The notes under the pieces were generated by a model. The model was not told the origin of the DNA. It worked only from the letters and a program-made list of their open reading frames with translations, and did no database searches. The position numbers were made by a program, and so were the translations under genes. A stretch of DNA of 20,995 bases from Halovenus sp. (lineage in GTDB: Archaea; Halobacteriota; Halobacteria; Halobacteriales; Haloarculaceae), in the NCBI GenBank assembly GCA_028275145.1, contig JAQCNG010000057.1, positions 1 to 20,995 of the forward strand, read 5' to 3'. Of the stretch, positions 1-8,055 are shown one piece after another. Each line of letters begins with the position of its first letter. Position 1 is the stretch's first letter.

Positions 1-16
1 TGCCGAACCCTGGGCA

Positions 17-1219
17 ATGAGCGACCGGAACATACAGATTCATCCGACGAGCGGGCTGGCAGTCGAGGACCAGGAGATCGAGATTGTCGAGCGAAAGGGG
101 CTGGGACATCCCGACTCTATCTGCGACGGGGTTGCGGAGGCCGTCTCGCAGGCGCTGGGCCGGATGTACCTCGACCGCTTCGGCAAGCCGCTGCACTACA
201 ACACCGACGAGACACAGCTCGCGGCGGGCAGTGCCGCGCCGGCCTTTGGCGGCGGGGAGATGCTCGAACCGGTCCACCTGCTGGTGGTCGGCCGGGCCAC
301 GAAGAGCTACGACGGCGAGTCTCTGCCCGCCGAAACCGTCGCACTCCAGACCGCCCGGGAGTATCTCGACACGAACTTCCCGCATCTGGATATCGGCTCG
401 GATATCGTCGTCGACGTCCGCCTGGGCGAGGGCAGCGGCGACCTGCAGAACGTCTTCGGCGACGACGGTGCGGTTCCGATGGCAAACGACACGAGCTACG
501 GCGTCGGTCACGCGCCGCTGTCGGAGACCGAGCGCATCGTCTACGAGACAGAACGGCAACTCAACGGCGAGTACAAGGCCGACAACCCCGAACTCGGTGA
601 GGACGTGAAGGTGATGGGCAAACGCGAGGGCGACCACATCGACGTGACGGTGGCGGCTGCGATGGTCGACCGGTTCGTCGACGGGATGGCGGAGTACCGT
701 GACGCGGTCGGCAGCGTCGCCGAGTTCGTCGACGAACTGGCCCGCGAGTACACCGACCGCGAGGTGACAGTCCACGTCAACACCGCCGACAACTACGAGG
801 AGGGAGCTATCTACCTGACTACCACGGGAACGAGCGCCGAGCACGGCGACGACGGTTCCGTCGGTCGCGGCAACCGCGCGAACGGCCTCATCACGCCGAA
901 CCGGACGATGAGTCTCGAGGCCACCAGCGGCAAGAACCCCATCAACCACATCGGCAAGATATACAACCTCCTGAGTACCGAGATTGCGGGTTCGGTCGCC
1001 GCGGACGTCGATGGCGTCCGCCAGTTGCACGTGCGCCTGCTCAGCCAGATTGGCCAGCCAATCGACTACCCCCACGTCGCCGATGTCTCCGTCGCCACCG
1101 AGGACGGCGTCGCGCTCGGTGACGTTCGGGACGACATCGAGGCCATCGTCGACGACGAACTCGCCGACGTGACCGACATCACCCAGCGGGTCGTCGACGG
1201 CGAGCTATCGACGTTCTGA
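17..1219 (+). CDS. mat: Archaeal S-adenosylmethionine synthetase (methionine adenosyltransferase)
   Basis: Makes S-adenosylmethionine from methionine and ATP in the cytoplasm, supplying methyl groups to enzymes such as Pcm further along this window. The 400-residue length and the sequence fit the archaeal-type MAT family, which is very divergent from bacterial MetK. Visible family blocks are [14 protein letters not shown] (about residues 25-38), [21 protein letters not shown] near residue 80 and the glycine-rich [12 protein letters not shown] (about 280-292) followed by [14 protein letters not shown]. The ATG at 17 gives the expected N-terminus (MSDRNIQ). Only 16 bases lie upstream, so the promoter is outside or barely inside the window. 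The protein is strongly acidic, as in halophiles. Family assignment is firm; the bound substrates are inferred from the family. Confidence 0.97.
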   Translation: MSDRNIQIHPTSGLAVEDQEIEIVERKGLGHPDSICDGVAEAVSQALGRMYLDRFGKPLHYNTDETQLAAGSAAPAFGGGEMLEPVHLLVVGRATKSYDGESLPAETVALQTAREYLDTNFPHLDIGSDIVVDVRLGEGSGDLQNVFGDDGAVPMANDTSYGVGHAPLSETERIVYETERQLNGEYKADNPELGEDVKVMGKREGDHIDVTVAAAMVDRFVDGMAEYRDAVGSVAEFVDELAREYTDREVTVHVNTADNYEEGAIYLTTTGTSAEHGDDGSVGRGNRANGLITPNRTMSLEATSGKNPINHIGKIYNLLSTEIAGSVAADVDGVRQLHVRLLSQIGQPIDYPHVADVSVATEDGVALGDVRDDIEAIVDDELADVTDITQRVVDGELSTF

Positions 1220-1474
1220 CCCGCGTGGTCACGAGTCCGGGCTACCATCACTCTCCCGCCCGTGACGCAAGCCTCGGCGGTTACTCCGAGGTAGGTGACA
1301 CAGAGTTGTTCGGCGCAACCGCTCTGGTCTCGCCGACGCTGGTGGAGAACAGTCGTCGCCCCCAGCCCCGGGATAGTTGTGCAGACTGAAACACTCTGGA
1401 GAGAGAGAAAAATCGGCGGCGGCGCGAAAACGTCTGTCGCAGTTTTTTTATTAGCGACTGCTGACCTATCGAGT
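1220..1474. other. Intergenic region with a weak hairpin and a promoter
   Basis: No convincing gene is seen between mat and the next transcription unit. Just after mat there is a 6-bp stem, cctcgg at 1272-1277 with ccgagg at 1286-1291 (8-base loop), without a following T-run, so terminator function is doubtful. From about 1375 the sequence becomes A/T richer and leads into the TATA-like tract described separately. Confidence 0.5.
1446..1453 (+). promoter_or_regulatory. TATA-like box for the secreted dockerin-like gene
   Basis: A T-rich tract ending tttattag lies about 25 bases before the ATG at 1475 and about 87 bases before the ATG at 1537. By the usual archaeal spacing, transcription would begin close to 1475. 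The transcript would then start at or near the small upstream ORF and carry about 60 bases of leader before the main gene. Confidence 0.55.
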
Positions 1475-1540
1475 ATGCATCCGAACCAGAGCCGCCCCGT
1501 TGGACCAGACTCAGGAACACGAGGTGACGTCAAGCAATGA
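1475..1540 (+). CDS. Possible 21-residue upstream ORF coupled to the next gene
   Basis: An ATG at 1475 opens 21 codons (MHPNQSRPVG then PDSGTRGDVKQ) and stops at TGA 1538-1540. That stop overlaps the ATG of the secreted protein as ATGA. The ATG sits where a leaderless transcript from the TATA-like tract at 1446-1453 should begin. The downstream gene cannot start earlier in its own frame, because TGA at 1525-1527 blocks it, so the leader is real sequence rather than a missed N-terminus. The peptide is hydrophilic and resembles no family I know. It could be a leader peptide or translational-coupling device, or simply a chance ORF. Confidence 0.35.
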   Translation: MHPNQSRPVGPDSGTRGDVKQ

Positions 1541-2217
1541 CCGTACCGGACGAGAATAAGCGGTCGCTGGCCGCGGACCGTATCGACTGGCGACATCTCT
1601 GCGGGGCGGCGGTGCTCGCACTCGCGCTGGCCGTTGCTGCCGTTGCCGTTCCGGGGGCCGTCCTCGCCCAGGATCAGCCGGGTGAACCGGTCAACATCTA
1701 CGGCGATGCCGAAGACGAACTCGGTAACGCCGCCCAATACAATACGACCATCTACGCCGTTGTCGACGGCGAGGTCGAGGATACAATCGCGGTTGGAGAG
1801 AACGGACAGTTCGGCGGCAACGAGACGTTCGATGACAAACTCGCCGTCGACAGTGGTGCGGGAGAGACTGTCACGTTCACAGTCGATAGCCCCGAGGGAA
1901 CGGTTGCGCTCGATACTGTCAATCTGACAACTGCGGACGGAGTTGTCGAGATCTCACTGACGTTCCCCGTCGCGTCGTTCGCAGAGATTGACGTGGGCAA
2001 CAACGGGAATCTGGCAAGCGACACGATCGGTGACGGCCTACTGAACGACGTCGATGGCGATGGAGAGTTCGACATCTTCGACGTGCAGGCGCTGTTCAAC
2101 AATCTGGACTCCGATGCGGTCCAGAACAACCCGGCGGCGTTCAACTTCAACGGTGACGAGAACCCCCAGGAGGTCACCATCTTCGACGTGCAGGGACTGT
2201 TCGAGCTGCTCGATTGA
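1537..2217 (+). CDS. Secreted protein with C-terminal dockerin-like (EF-hand) repeats
   Basis: A 226-residue exported protein. Residues 1-20 are charged, about 21-44 are strongly hydrophobic and end in AVLA, and QDQPG begins the mature part, so this looks like a Sec-type signal peptide cut near residue 44. The middle (about 45-150) is beta-rich and threonine-rich, with N-glycosylation sequons NTT, NET and NLT, resembling a small carbohydrate-binding-like or Ig-like domain. The C-terminus has two dockerin-like calcium loops: DVDGDGEFDIFDVQALF at about 171-187 and a second around 202-222 (FNFNGDENPQEVTIFDVQ). Each ends in the shared xIFDVQxLF helix. The paired layout is that of dockerin type I-like repeats, common in haloarchaeal surface proteins. 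No cohesin partner is in the window. The start is fixed by the in-frame stop at 1525. Its exact role and anchoring are unknown. Confidence 0.8.
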   Translation: MTVPDENKRSLAADRIDWRHLCGAAVLALALAVAAVAVPGAVLAQDQPGEPVNIYGDAEDELGNAAQYNTTIYAVVDGEVEDTIAVGENGQFGGNETFDDKLAVDSGAGETVTFTVDSPEGTVALDTVNLTTADGVVEISLTFPVASFAEIDVGNNGNLASDTIGDGLLNDVDGDGEFDIFDVQALFNNLDSDAVQNNPAAFNFNGDENPQEVTIFDVQGLFELLD

Positions 2218-2258
2218 CACCAATCGCCGGTCCGGACACCCGGTCAGCACGGAGGGGG

Positions 2259-2345
2259 TTGTCCGCTCGACCGTTCGGGTTCGTGCCCGTTGTCGTGCTC
2301 TGTGGGTTGCTGGGGCTGGTCGGTGCTCGACTCGGGAGAACGTAG
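2259..2345 (+). other. Out-of-frame hydrophobic segment downstream of the dockerin-like gene
   Basis: In a frame different from the preceding gene, the stretch ending at TAG 2343-2345 reads RPFGFVPVVVLCGLLGLVG followed by ARLGRT and a stop. That is a single-helix-like hydrophobic run flanked by arginines. It resembles the C-terminal membrane anchor (PGF-CTERM style) of many haloarchaeal surface proteins. It has no ATG or GTG start of its own nearby. It could be the displaced tail of the dockerin-like protein or coincidence. Confidence 0.2.
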
Positions 2346-2359
2346 CGCCGGAACGGGGC

Positions 2360-2449
2360 CTACGTGGGGAGTTCGTAGCCCGCGTCCTCGACGTTCTGTT
2401 CGCAACCACCACAGGCCATCCCCGACACGGTGAGTGTTTGCTCGGACAT
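2360..2449 (-). pseudogene. Remnant CopZ-type heavy-metal-associated (HMA) protein, 29 codons
   Basis: On the minus strand an ATG at 2449 opens MSEQTLTVSGMACGGCEQNV and continues EDAGYELPT to a stop. The first 20 residues are the canonical first strand and metal loop of an HMA copper-chaperone domain (GMxCxxC, cysteines 13 and 16). EDAGYEL is the canonical last strand of the same domain. Full HMA proteins are about 65 residues, so roughly 35 residues from the middle are missing and the two ends are joined in frame. HMA proteins often carry VEDA-like sequence at both places, so the loss may have come from recombination between two such copies. A TATA-like tract sits about 25 bases upstream, so the mini-ORF may still be expressed. 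It is most likely a decayed gene; a functional metal-binding micropeptide cannot be excluded. Confidence 0.65.
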
Positions 2450-2471
2450 ATCTGGCTCTCGCCCGGGCAGG

Positions 2472-2479
2472 TGAAAAAC
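2472..2479 (-). promoter_or_regulatory. TATA-like tract for the HMA remnant
   Basis: On the minus strand the sequence cgtttttcac spans 2480-2471 and is centred about 26 bases before the ATG at 2449. That is the right spacing for a leaderless haloarchaeal gene. Confidence 0.4.
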
Positions 2480-2579
2480 GGTGGCGTTCTCCGGTGCGAC
2501 ACTGCCCTGGCGTCGCGGGACTGCCTTCGACCGATAGCGGGCGACACGGCCCGGAGTGAGGGGGTCGGTCGAGAGACAC

Positions 2580-3161
2580 TCACCCCGGACGCCGGTTGAC
2601 GCTGGTGAAGGAGGCGTCGAACTCCTCGAGGGAGTCGACACCGTCGATGTCGTCGAGTTGGCCCTCGAGTTCGGCTTCGAGCCGTTCGGCCTGGTCGCTG
2701 AGGCGGTCGACCTCCTCACTTCCGGGGGGGAACCGGTCCTCCAGCAGCGAGAGCTTCGAACACACCTCCAGATACTCCGCCAGTCGGCCGTCGTGTTGCT
2801 GGACCTGTAGCTGCTGTTCGATTGCCCGGACGAGGTCCTTTTTCTCGACAGGCTTGCAGAGGTAGTCGTCGAAGGGCATCTCGAGGATATCGCGTCCGGG
2901 GTCGACTGCCGTGAGCATGACCACCCGGCAGTCGTACCCGTCCTCGCGTATCTGCTCGAGTACGTCGTCGCCGGAGCGGTCGGGCATCCGGCGGTCGAGC
3001 AGCATCACGTCCACCGACTGGTCTATCTCCTCGAGTGCCTCCTGGCCCCCGTAGGCCGTTCGCGTCTCGTACTCACTGTCGAGTCGGAGCGCGTAGACGC
3101 TCGCCACCTCCCGCTCGTCGTCGACAATCAGCACTGTTGTCTCCTCACTCCCCCGGGTCAC
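2580..3161 (-). CDS. HalX-type response regulator
   Basis: A 193-residue two-component receiver protein. Residues about 8-120 form a REC domain: acidic pair in LIVDDE (13-16), phospho-acceptor Asp56 in MLLDRRMPDRSG, switch Thr in VVMLTAVDP and the conserved Lys in DDYLCKPVEK. Residues about 125-193 form a helical, coiled-coil-like tail (YLEVCSKLSLLEDRFPPGSEEVDRL and onward) matching the haloarchaeal HalX domain. No DNA-binding domain is visible. I choose the GTG at 3161. A TATATAA-like box at 3185-3190 on the minus strand lies about 25 bases before it, and the longer reading from 3212 would begin upstream of that promoter. No histidine kinase is adjacent, so the partner is elsewhere. Output is probably through protein contacts, which is inferred from the HalX family. 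Confidence 0.9.
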   Translation of the reverse strand: MTRGSEETTVLIVDDEREVASVYALRLDSEYETRTAYGGQEALEEIDQSVDVMLLDRRMPDRSGDDVLEQIREDGYDCRVVMLTAVDPGRDILEMPFDDYLCKPVEKKDLVRAIEQQLQVQQHDGRLAEYLEVCSKLSLLEDRFPPGSEEVDRLSDQAERLEAELEGQLDDIDGVDSLEEFDASFTSVNRRPG

Positions 3162-3183
3162 GTCTGGATTGGGTAGCCCGACC

Positions 3184-3191
3184 CATATAAG
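3184..3191 (-). promoter_or_regulatory. TATA box of the response regulator; decides its start
   Basis: The minus strand reads acttatatgg here, a good archaeal TATA element. With a 25-base spacing, transcription starts at the GTG at 3161, giving a leaderless message and ruling out the upstream ATG at 3212. Confidence 0.65.
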
Positions 3192-3239
3192 TCTATCCCG
3201 ACGGTGTGTCACGCTGTCTGGACAGCGTCGACTCCCGGG

Positions 3240-4385
3240 CTACAGCGAGTCGGAACTGTCGGCCAGCGCCTCGCTGAGCCGGTCGCGCCGCTCGCGCAGG
3301 TCCGCGAGCGTTCCCACGACGTCGTCGGTCCGGAGCCGCCTGCGCTCCTCGTCGCTGAGCTGTTTGCTCGCGACTGCGCTGTCGCGCAACCGCTCGTAGT
3401 CGGTTTCCCGGGGGAGCGCGGCCACGGCACGCAGCTCCTCGACGACCGGCGGTGCGATGCGGTTGACCGCGGCGGTCAGCTCCCGACAGCGCCACCGGAG
3501 GTGTGTCGCCGACGGTGGCGGCCACCCGACGTGGAGCGGCTCGGCGTCCAGCCCGGAGAGGAACGTCTCGTGGCCCCCGACGACGCGGCTGAACCGGTCG
3601 GGGTCGTCGACGTAGTGACCGAGCTTCGACCGGGAGTAGTCGGCGTACTCGAGTAGTCTCGGGACGGACATCTCGCCGGGGTCGGCCTCGCGCAGATACG
3701 CCACCAGCCGCGACGGCGGCGACTCGAACGCAACCAGCGGGTACGCCGACAGCGAATCGAGAACGGTGACTACCTCGTGGGCCGGGCGCTGCTCGACGAA
3801 CTCCCTGAACGCGGCCGTCGCGGCCTCGTTGTACGCCTCGATTGGCCCGCGGAGGCGCTCTGTCGGCGCATCGAGGTCCGCCTCGCCCAGTTCGACGAGC
3901 CGTTCCAGCTCCGAGATGCGCTCGTCGAGTGTGCGTATCTCGCGGCGAATCGTCTCGCGGGCGTCACGGTACTCCCGGCGGGCCTCCTCGTAGTTCTCCA
4001 GTCGTGCGACGATGTCCGCGACGGGTTCGAGCTGGTCGCGCACGTGCTCGAAATCCGACGCGTTGAAGTACTTCTGTTTGAGATAGTCGGCACACTCTTG
4101 GAACGTCGCGTACAGCAGCGTACTCCGGGGGATGTTACCGACCACCTTGGCGACCTGGCTCTGGAACTCGATGTTTGTCTGGACGTCGCCGGCGTCGCCG
4201 ACGACCTGGTCCTCGTAGCGGTCCAGCAGGCCGGCGAACTGCCGGTAGGCGTCGGCCAGCTGCTCGATGTCCTCCTGGCCGAACTCCTCGACCCGCGCCT
4301 CTGTCTCCGCCAGTCGTTGCTCGGCCCGTTCGAGGCGCTCGACGAGCTGTGTCGCCTCCGGGTCGGCGGTGTCGGCGCTACTCAT
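3240..4385 (-). CDS. Coiled-coil protein of unknown function (haloarchaeal family)
   Basis: A 381-residue acidic, largely helical cytoplasmic protein with no signal peptide or membrane segment. Residues about 8-45 ([20 protein letters not shown] and onward) and about 130-190 ([20 protein letters not shown] and onward) look like coiled coils. The middle contains [21 protein letters not shown]. The C-terminus ends in another charged helix ([19 protein letters not shown]). I believe this matches a haloarchaea-restricted DUF (possibly DUF7118), but I cannot verify that. No catalytic motif is seen. The ATG at 4385 is chosen because it overlaps the hisI stop by 8 bases (ATGAGTAG), implying translational coupling. 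The upstream extension to 4565 would run inside hisI in another frame and is arginine-rich. The long alternating heptads suggest a structural or scaffold role, which is inference. Confidence 0.75.
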   Translation of the reverse strand: MSSADTADPEATQLVERLERAEQRLAETEARVEEFGQEDIEQLADAYRQFAGLLDRYEDQVVGDAGDVQTNIEFQSQVAKVVGNIPRSTLLYATFQECADYLKQKYFNASDFEHVRDQLEPVADIVARLENYEEARREYRDARETIRREIRTLDERISELERLVELGEADLDAPTERLRGPIEAYNEAATAAFREFVEQRPAHEVVTVLDSLSAYPLVAFESPPSRLVAYLREADPGEMSVPRLLEYADYSRSKLGHYVDDPDRFSRVVGGHETFLSGLDAEPLHVGWPPPSATHLRWRCRELTAAVNRIAPPVVEELRAVAALPRETDYERLRDSAVASKQLSDEERRRLRTDDVVGTLADLRERRDRLSEALADSSDSL

Positions 4386-4746
4386 AGACCTCCTCGGGGT
4401 CGAACACCCGCTCTGCGACCTGTTCGCCGTCGAGTGAGCGGTAGAAACACGTCTCGTACCCGGTGTGACAGGCGCCGCCCTCCTGTTTGACCAGATACAG
4501 CAACGCGTCGCCGTCGCAGTCCACGCGGACCTCCTCGACGTGCTGAACGTTGCCGCTGGTCGCACCCTTCTGCCAGAGTTCGTCGCGACTGCGCGAGTGG
4601 TAGTGTGCGAGCCCCGTCTCCCGGGTCTGTTCGAGTGCGTCCCGGGAGACGTACGCGAGCATCAGCACCTCGCCCGTGGCGGTGTCCTGCGCGACGGCGG
4701 GTAACAGTCCGTCCTCGAAGGCGAGTTCCGGGGTGTCGGTGCTCAT
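4378..4746 (-). CDS. hisI: Phosphoribosyl-AMP cyclohydrolase
   Basis: Catalyses the third step of histidine synthesis, opening the adenine ring of phosphoribosyl-AMP. The 122-residue protein is a stand-alone HisI with no fused HisE pyrophosphohydrolase, as is usual in archaea. Diagnostic blocks are [12 protein letters not shown] (28-39), [19 protein letters not shown] (48-66), [20 protein letters not shown] and [12 protein letters not shown]. Cys77, Cys93 and Cys100 are the expected zinc ligands, and the Asp residues of DCDGD the expected magnesium ligands. The ATG at 4746 is chosen: a purine/AT tract (aaaagaacta on the minus strand) lies about 25-35 bases upstream, and the extension beyond it is basic and unlike the family. 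It overlaps the downstream coiled-coil gene by 8 bases. No other his genes are present in the window. Confidence 0.95.
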   Translation of the reverse strand: MSTDTPELAFEDGLLPAVAQDTATGEVLMLAYVSRDALEQTRETGLAHYHSRSRDELWQKGATSGNVQHVEEVRVDCDGDALLYLVKQEGGACHTGYETCFYRSLDGEQVAERVFDPEEVYE

Positions 4747-5121
4747 ACTCCGAGTGTGGTCTGTCGCCCGCATAGTTCTTTTCGTCGGTGACGGTGTGAG
4801 GCCTCGGCCGACGCCGGGGTCACCGCGCCGGCCACACTCGACCCGCCAGCAACCGGGGTTGCCACTCGCCGGGCGGCCCGGCCCACCACGGGACCGTCTC
4901 TCCCGGGAGGCCGCGTGTCTCGCAGGGGCACTGCCCGACAGGCCCCACCGATAGCTTATAAACAATGTGCCCTGTGGCCCGACGAGAGCAATCGAGCGCT
5001 CGCTCGGAACACGATTTCGAGCCGCTCTACCGGCTATTTATGGGGAGTTTGGTAACAATACACACGAGACGCTGGTCGGACGAAACACACACATTTATAT
5101 AGAACCACATGCAAGTCCAGT
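4747..5121. other. Divergent intergenic region between hisI and the thermosome gene
   Basis: This 375-base spacer holds the hisI promoter on its left and the thermosome promoter on its right. Besides the box at 5094-5101 there are two other TATA-like sites on the plus strand: gcttataaac around 4954-4963 and ctatttatgg around 5034-5043. The thermosome gene may therefore have extra upstream start sites or a separate short transcript. Positions 4800-4940 are GC-rich and show nothing I can identify. A palindrome gagcgctc lies at 4994-5001. No gene is convincing here. Confidence 0.45.
5094..5101 (+). promoter_or_regulatory. TATA box of the thermosome gene
   Basis: The sequence tttatata is a near-consensus archaeal TATA box, preceded by a purine-rich cgaaac that could be part of the BRE. 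It is centred about 25 bases before the ATG at 5122, so the mRNA should be leaderless. Heat inducibility is expected from the gene, but no defined heat-shock operator is recognised. Confidence 0.7.
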
Positions 5122-6810
5122 ATGACTATGAGCCAGGAGCAGCGGATGCAGGGACAGCCGATGATTATTCTCGGCGACGACGCACAGCGCATGAAAGACG
5201 AGAGCGCCCAGGGACACAACATCTCTGCCGCGCGCGCGGTGGCGGAGTCGGTACGCTCCACACTCGGGCCGAAGGGGATGGACAAGATGCTCGTCACGTC
5301 GCTGGGTGACATCGTCGTCACGAACGACGGGGTCACGATCCTCGACGAGATGGACATCGACAACCCGACCGCGGAGATGGTGGTCGAGGTTGCCGAGACC
5401 CAGGAGGAGGAGGCCGGCGACGGGACCACCACCGCGGTGGCGATTGCGGGCGACCTGTTGAAACACGCCGAGGACCTGCTCGAACAGGACCTCCACCCGA
5501 CAGCGATTATAAAGGGGTTCACACTGGCCAGCGAGCAGGCCCGCGAGGAACTCGACGAGATTGCAGTCGATATCGAATCCGACGACGACGAGACGCTGGA
5601 ACAGGTCGCCGGCACCGCGATGACCGGCAAGGGCGCCGAGCAGTACAGCGACCACCTCTCCGAGTTGGTCGTCGACGCCGCACAGGCGGTCACCGTCGAG
5701 GCCGACGACGGGTCGACCATTGTCGACCTGGCGTTTCTCAAGATAGAGACCCAGACCGGGGACAGCCCCGCGAGCTCCGAACTGCTCGAGGGCGCAGTGC
5801 TCGACAAGGACCCCGTCCACGAGGATATGCCGACCACCGTCGAGGATGCGGACACTCTGCTGGTCGACGAGCCACTCGAACTCTCCGAGGCCGACGCCGA
5901 CACGCAGGTCAGCGTCACCGACCCCACCCAACTCGAGAGCTTCATCGAGCAGGAAGAGCAGGAACTCCGGGACATGGTCGACCAGATTGCCGACCTGGGC
6001 GCGGACGTCGTGCTCTGCCAGAAAGGCATCGACGACATGGTCCAGCACTACCTCGCAAAGGAGGGCATCCTCGCAGTTCGGCGCGTCAAGCGCTCGGACA
6101 TGGAGTTCCTCCGCGAGGTGCTGGGCGCGAAGGTCATCTCGGACCTCTCGACGGCAACCGCCGAGGACCTGGGCACCGGCACCGTGGACCGCGACACCGA
6201 CGAGGAGCTGTTCTACATCGAGGGCACCCGCGACGAGGCCCACGGCGTCACGCTCCTGCTGCGTGGCTCGACCGACCACGTCGTCGACGAGATCGAGCGC
6301 GGCGTCAACGACGCGCTCGACGTCGTCGGTGGGGCGCTCACGTCCGGGCAGGTGCTTCCCGGCGGTGGCGCACCCGAGATCGAGGTCGCGGGTCGTCTGC
6401 GGGAGTTCGCCGACAGCGTCAGCGGCCGACAGCAGTTGGCGGTCGAGGCCTACGCCGACGCGCTCGAGGTTGTTCCGCGTGTGCTCGCGGAGAACGCGGG
6501 CTACGACAGCATCGACACGCTGGTGGACCTGCGTGCGGCACACAGTGACGGTGACGAACACGCCGGCATCAACGTCCACACCGGCAACATCGAGAACACC
6601 TTCGAGGCCGGCATCGTCGAGACGCCGAACGCGAAACAGCAGGCGCTCGCCTCGGCCAGCGAGGCGGCCAACCTCGTGTTGAAAATCGACGACATCATCT
6701 CCGCCGGCGACCTCTCCACCGAGGGTGACGACGAAGACGCAGGCGGTCCCGGCGGCGGTATGGGCGGCGGCATGGGCGGTATGGGCGGCGGCATGGGCGG
6801 CATGATGTGA
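5122..6810 (+). CDS. Thermosome subunit (group II chaperonin, Hsp60 family)
   Basis: A 562-residue subunit of the archaeal double-ring chaperonin that folds proteins in an ATP-driven cycle. Nucleotide-binding blocks are [18 protein letters not shown] (about 46-63), [14 protein letters not shown] and [20 protein letters not shown] (about 94-113). The apical and intermediate domains follow, then [16 protein letters not shown] and [11 protein letters not shown]. The C-terminus is a Gly-Gly-Met-rich tail (about residue 540 onward) typical of haloarchaeal thermosomes and thought to line the cavity. The start at 5122 fits the TATA spacing; ATG 5128 ([10 protein letters not shown]) is an alternative two codons later. 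Haloarchaea usually have two or three paralogues; which one this is cannot be told here. It stands alone, and the next gene is 50 bases downstream with its own TATA-like box. Confidence 0.97.
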   Translation: MTMSQEQRMQGQPMIILGDDAQRMKDESAQGHNISAARAVAESVRSTLGPKGMDKMLVTSLGDIVVTNDGVTILDEMDIDNPTAEMVVEVAETQEEEAGDGTTTAVAIAGDLLKHAEDLLEQDLHPTAIIKGFTLASEQAREELDEIAVDIESDDDETLEQVAGTAMTGKGAEQYSDHLSELVVDAAQAVTVEADDGSTIVDLAFLKIETQTGDSPASSELLEGAVLDKDPVHEDMPTTVEDADTLLVDEPLELSEADADTQVSVTDPTQLESFIEQEEQELRDMVDQIADLGADVVLCQKGIDDMVQHYLAKEGILAVRRVKRSDMEFLREVLGAKVISDLSTATAEDLGTGTVDRDTDEELFYIEGTRDEAHGVTLLLRGSTDHVVDEIERGVNDALDVVGGALTSGQVLPGGGAPEIEVAGRLREFADSVSGRQQLAVEAYADALEVVPRVLAENAGYDSIDTLVDLRAAHSDGDEHAGINVHTGNIENTFEAGIVETPNAKQQALASASEAANLVLKIDDIISAGDLSTEGDDEDAGGPGGGMGGGMGGMGGGMGGMM

Positions 6811-6860
6811 GGTCGGCCATCGAGCGACATCTCTTTTAGCCCGCCAGCCCTCCGCTCTGT

Positions 6861-7766
6861 ATGCTCCGGCTGGCGGTGACGACACGTGCAGAGACCTACG
6901 AGCGGATTCAGGAACCGCTCGCCGACCGCTCTATCGCCGTCGACCACGTCACGACGGCCGAGCGGACGCTCACCCCCGAGACCGACCTCGGTGCGTTCGA
7001 CGTCGGCTTCGTCTTTCCGCCGCGACTCGCCGAAGGGGGGGTCGCGGACGCGGTGCTCGGTGTGCCGTGGGTGAACGGCCGGGAGGCGGTGCTTCGCTCG
7101 CGGTACAAGGGGGAGACGCTCGCGCGGCTCTCGCGGGCCGGAGTTCCGACCCCGGAGACGGCTGTCGTCTCTGACCCGGTCGACGAGTCGGCGCTCCGGG
7201 AGGCCTTCCAGCGGTTCGACCCGCCGGTGGTGGTCAAACCCAACTCCGCGACGCGGGGCATCGGTGTGACGAAAGTTTCGGACCTGGATTCGTTTCTGGG
7301 TGTCTGTGACTATCTGGACCTGGTTCACGACTACCGGGCGACCGGCGACCGCTCCTTTCTCGTACAGGAGTACCTCGAGAGCGCCCGCGACTACCGCGCG
7401 ATGGTCGTCGACGGCGAGTGCGTCGGGGCGGTCGAGCGCCGTCTCCCCGACGTCGAACACGCCGCCCGGTCGACCGCCGGGGGTGGCGGGCCGCGGGCGG
7501 ACAGCAACGCCCCGGAGGGCCGCTGGAAGCACAACGTCCACCGGGGGGCCGAGGCAACAGGGGTCGACCTGCCCGACGAACTGCGGGACCTGGCAGAGTC
7601 GGCCGCCGCGGCGCTGGGGATTCCCTGGCTCGGCGTCGACCTGCTGGTGACCGGGGACCGTGCCGTAGTCAACGAGACGAACGCGCGCCCGACAATCGAT
7701 TCGGCCGAGAAGTACGAAACCGGGTTCTGGGACGACGTCGCCGCGCTCGTGCGCTCGCGGGCCTGA
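6861..7766 (+). CDS. RimK-like ATP-grasp ligase, substrate unknown
   Basis: A 301-residue soluble ATP-grasp protein. Residues 1-75 form a small N-terminal domain (FDVGFVFPPRLAEGGVADAV). The ATP-grasp fold then shows the lysine strand and glycine loop VVVKPNSATRGIGV (123-136), the adenine-contact strand FLVQEYLESARDYRAMVVDG (166-185), a GRWKHNVHRGA loop (about 222) and the metal-binding VNETNARPTID (about 269-279). This order matches RimK/LysX/CofF-type enzymes that join an amino acid or amine to a carboxylate through an acyl phosphate. The substrate cannot be read from the sequence, and the neighbouring genes give no pathway clue. A tcttttag tract at about 6834-6841 is suitably placed for a leaderless start at 6861. 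Confidence 0.85.
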   Translation: MLRLAVTTRAETYERIQEPLADRSIAVDHVTTAERTLTPETDLGAFDVGFVFPPRLAEGGVADAVLGVPWVNGREAVLRSRYKGETLARLSRAGVPTPETAVVSDPVDESALREAFQRFDPPVVVKPNSATRGIGVTKVSDLDSFLGVCDYLDLVHDYRATGDRSFLVQEYLESARDYRAMVVDGECVGAVERRLPDVEHAARSTAGGGGPRADSNAPEGRWKHNVHRGAEATGVDLPDELRDLAESAAAALGIPWLGVDLLVTGDRAVVNETNARPTIDSAEKYETGFWDDVAALVRSRA

Positions 7767-7826
7767 CTGCCCGACAACACCCTGGTCAGCGGACCAGGAC
7801 AGTCGGTCACTGAACGGGTGCCCTGC

Positions 7827-7946
7827 TCAGAGCGCGGGTATCGACACCAGAAGGCCGACGAGCAGTGTGACGACAATCCACCCGATGACGATGCGGTACA
7901 CGTGGTCGATGTACTGTTCGTTCTCGTCCATTGGCAGTACGTTCAT
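7827..7946 (-). CDS. Small 39-residue single-pass membrane protein
   Basis: On the minus strand ATG 7946 opens MNVLPMDENEQYIDHVYRIV, then IGWIVVTLLVGLLVSIPAL and TGA. The first 18 residues are acidic and polar. Residues about 19-37 form one transmembrane helix that starts after an arginine and ends almost at the C-terminus, so it looks tail-anchored. A second ATG five codons in (7931) could be the start. A ccggggcttaagcg segment about 40 bases upstream (cttaag at 7986-7991) could serve as promoter. I recognise no family. The organised polar-then-hydrophobic pattern and haloarchaeal codon use make a real gene plausible. It sits between the convergent end of the ATP-grasp gene and the 3' end of hsp20. 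Confidence 0.6.
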   Translation of the reverse strand: MNVLPMDENEQYIDHVYRIVIGWIVVTLLVGLLVSIPAL

Positions 7947-8055
7947 CGTTCAATCTGACCCTAGCGGGTGTTCTCGGCACCGGGGCTTAAGCGTTTGCAG
8001 TCGAGAACCGAACATTCAAACACCGGCGGAATCCGTGAAGACAACAACCGACCCG

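Noticed and set aside
3162..3212. Upstream ATG for the response regulator
   Set aside because: It lies upstream of the TATA box, so a transcript from that promoter would not contain it.
4747..4965. N-terminal extension of HisI
   Set aside because: The extension is arginine/glycine-rich and absent from the family; ATG 4746 gives the usual 122-residue enzyme.
4965..5102. A 45-codon ORF upstream of the thermosome, ending inside its TATA box
   Set aside because: Its ATG is only about 10 bases after the nearest TATA-like site, composition is not haloarchaeal, and it overlaps the thermosome promoter.
5095..6885. A 596-codon ORF on the minus strand opposite the whole thermosome gene
   Set aside because: It is the mirror of a well-conserved chaperonin. 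Long antisense frames are expected in GC-rich haloarchaeal genes, and it has no recognisable domain.
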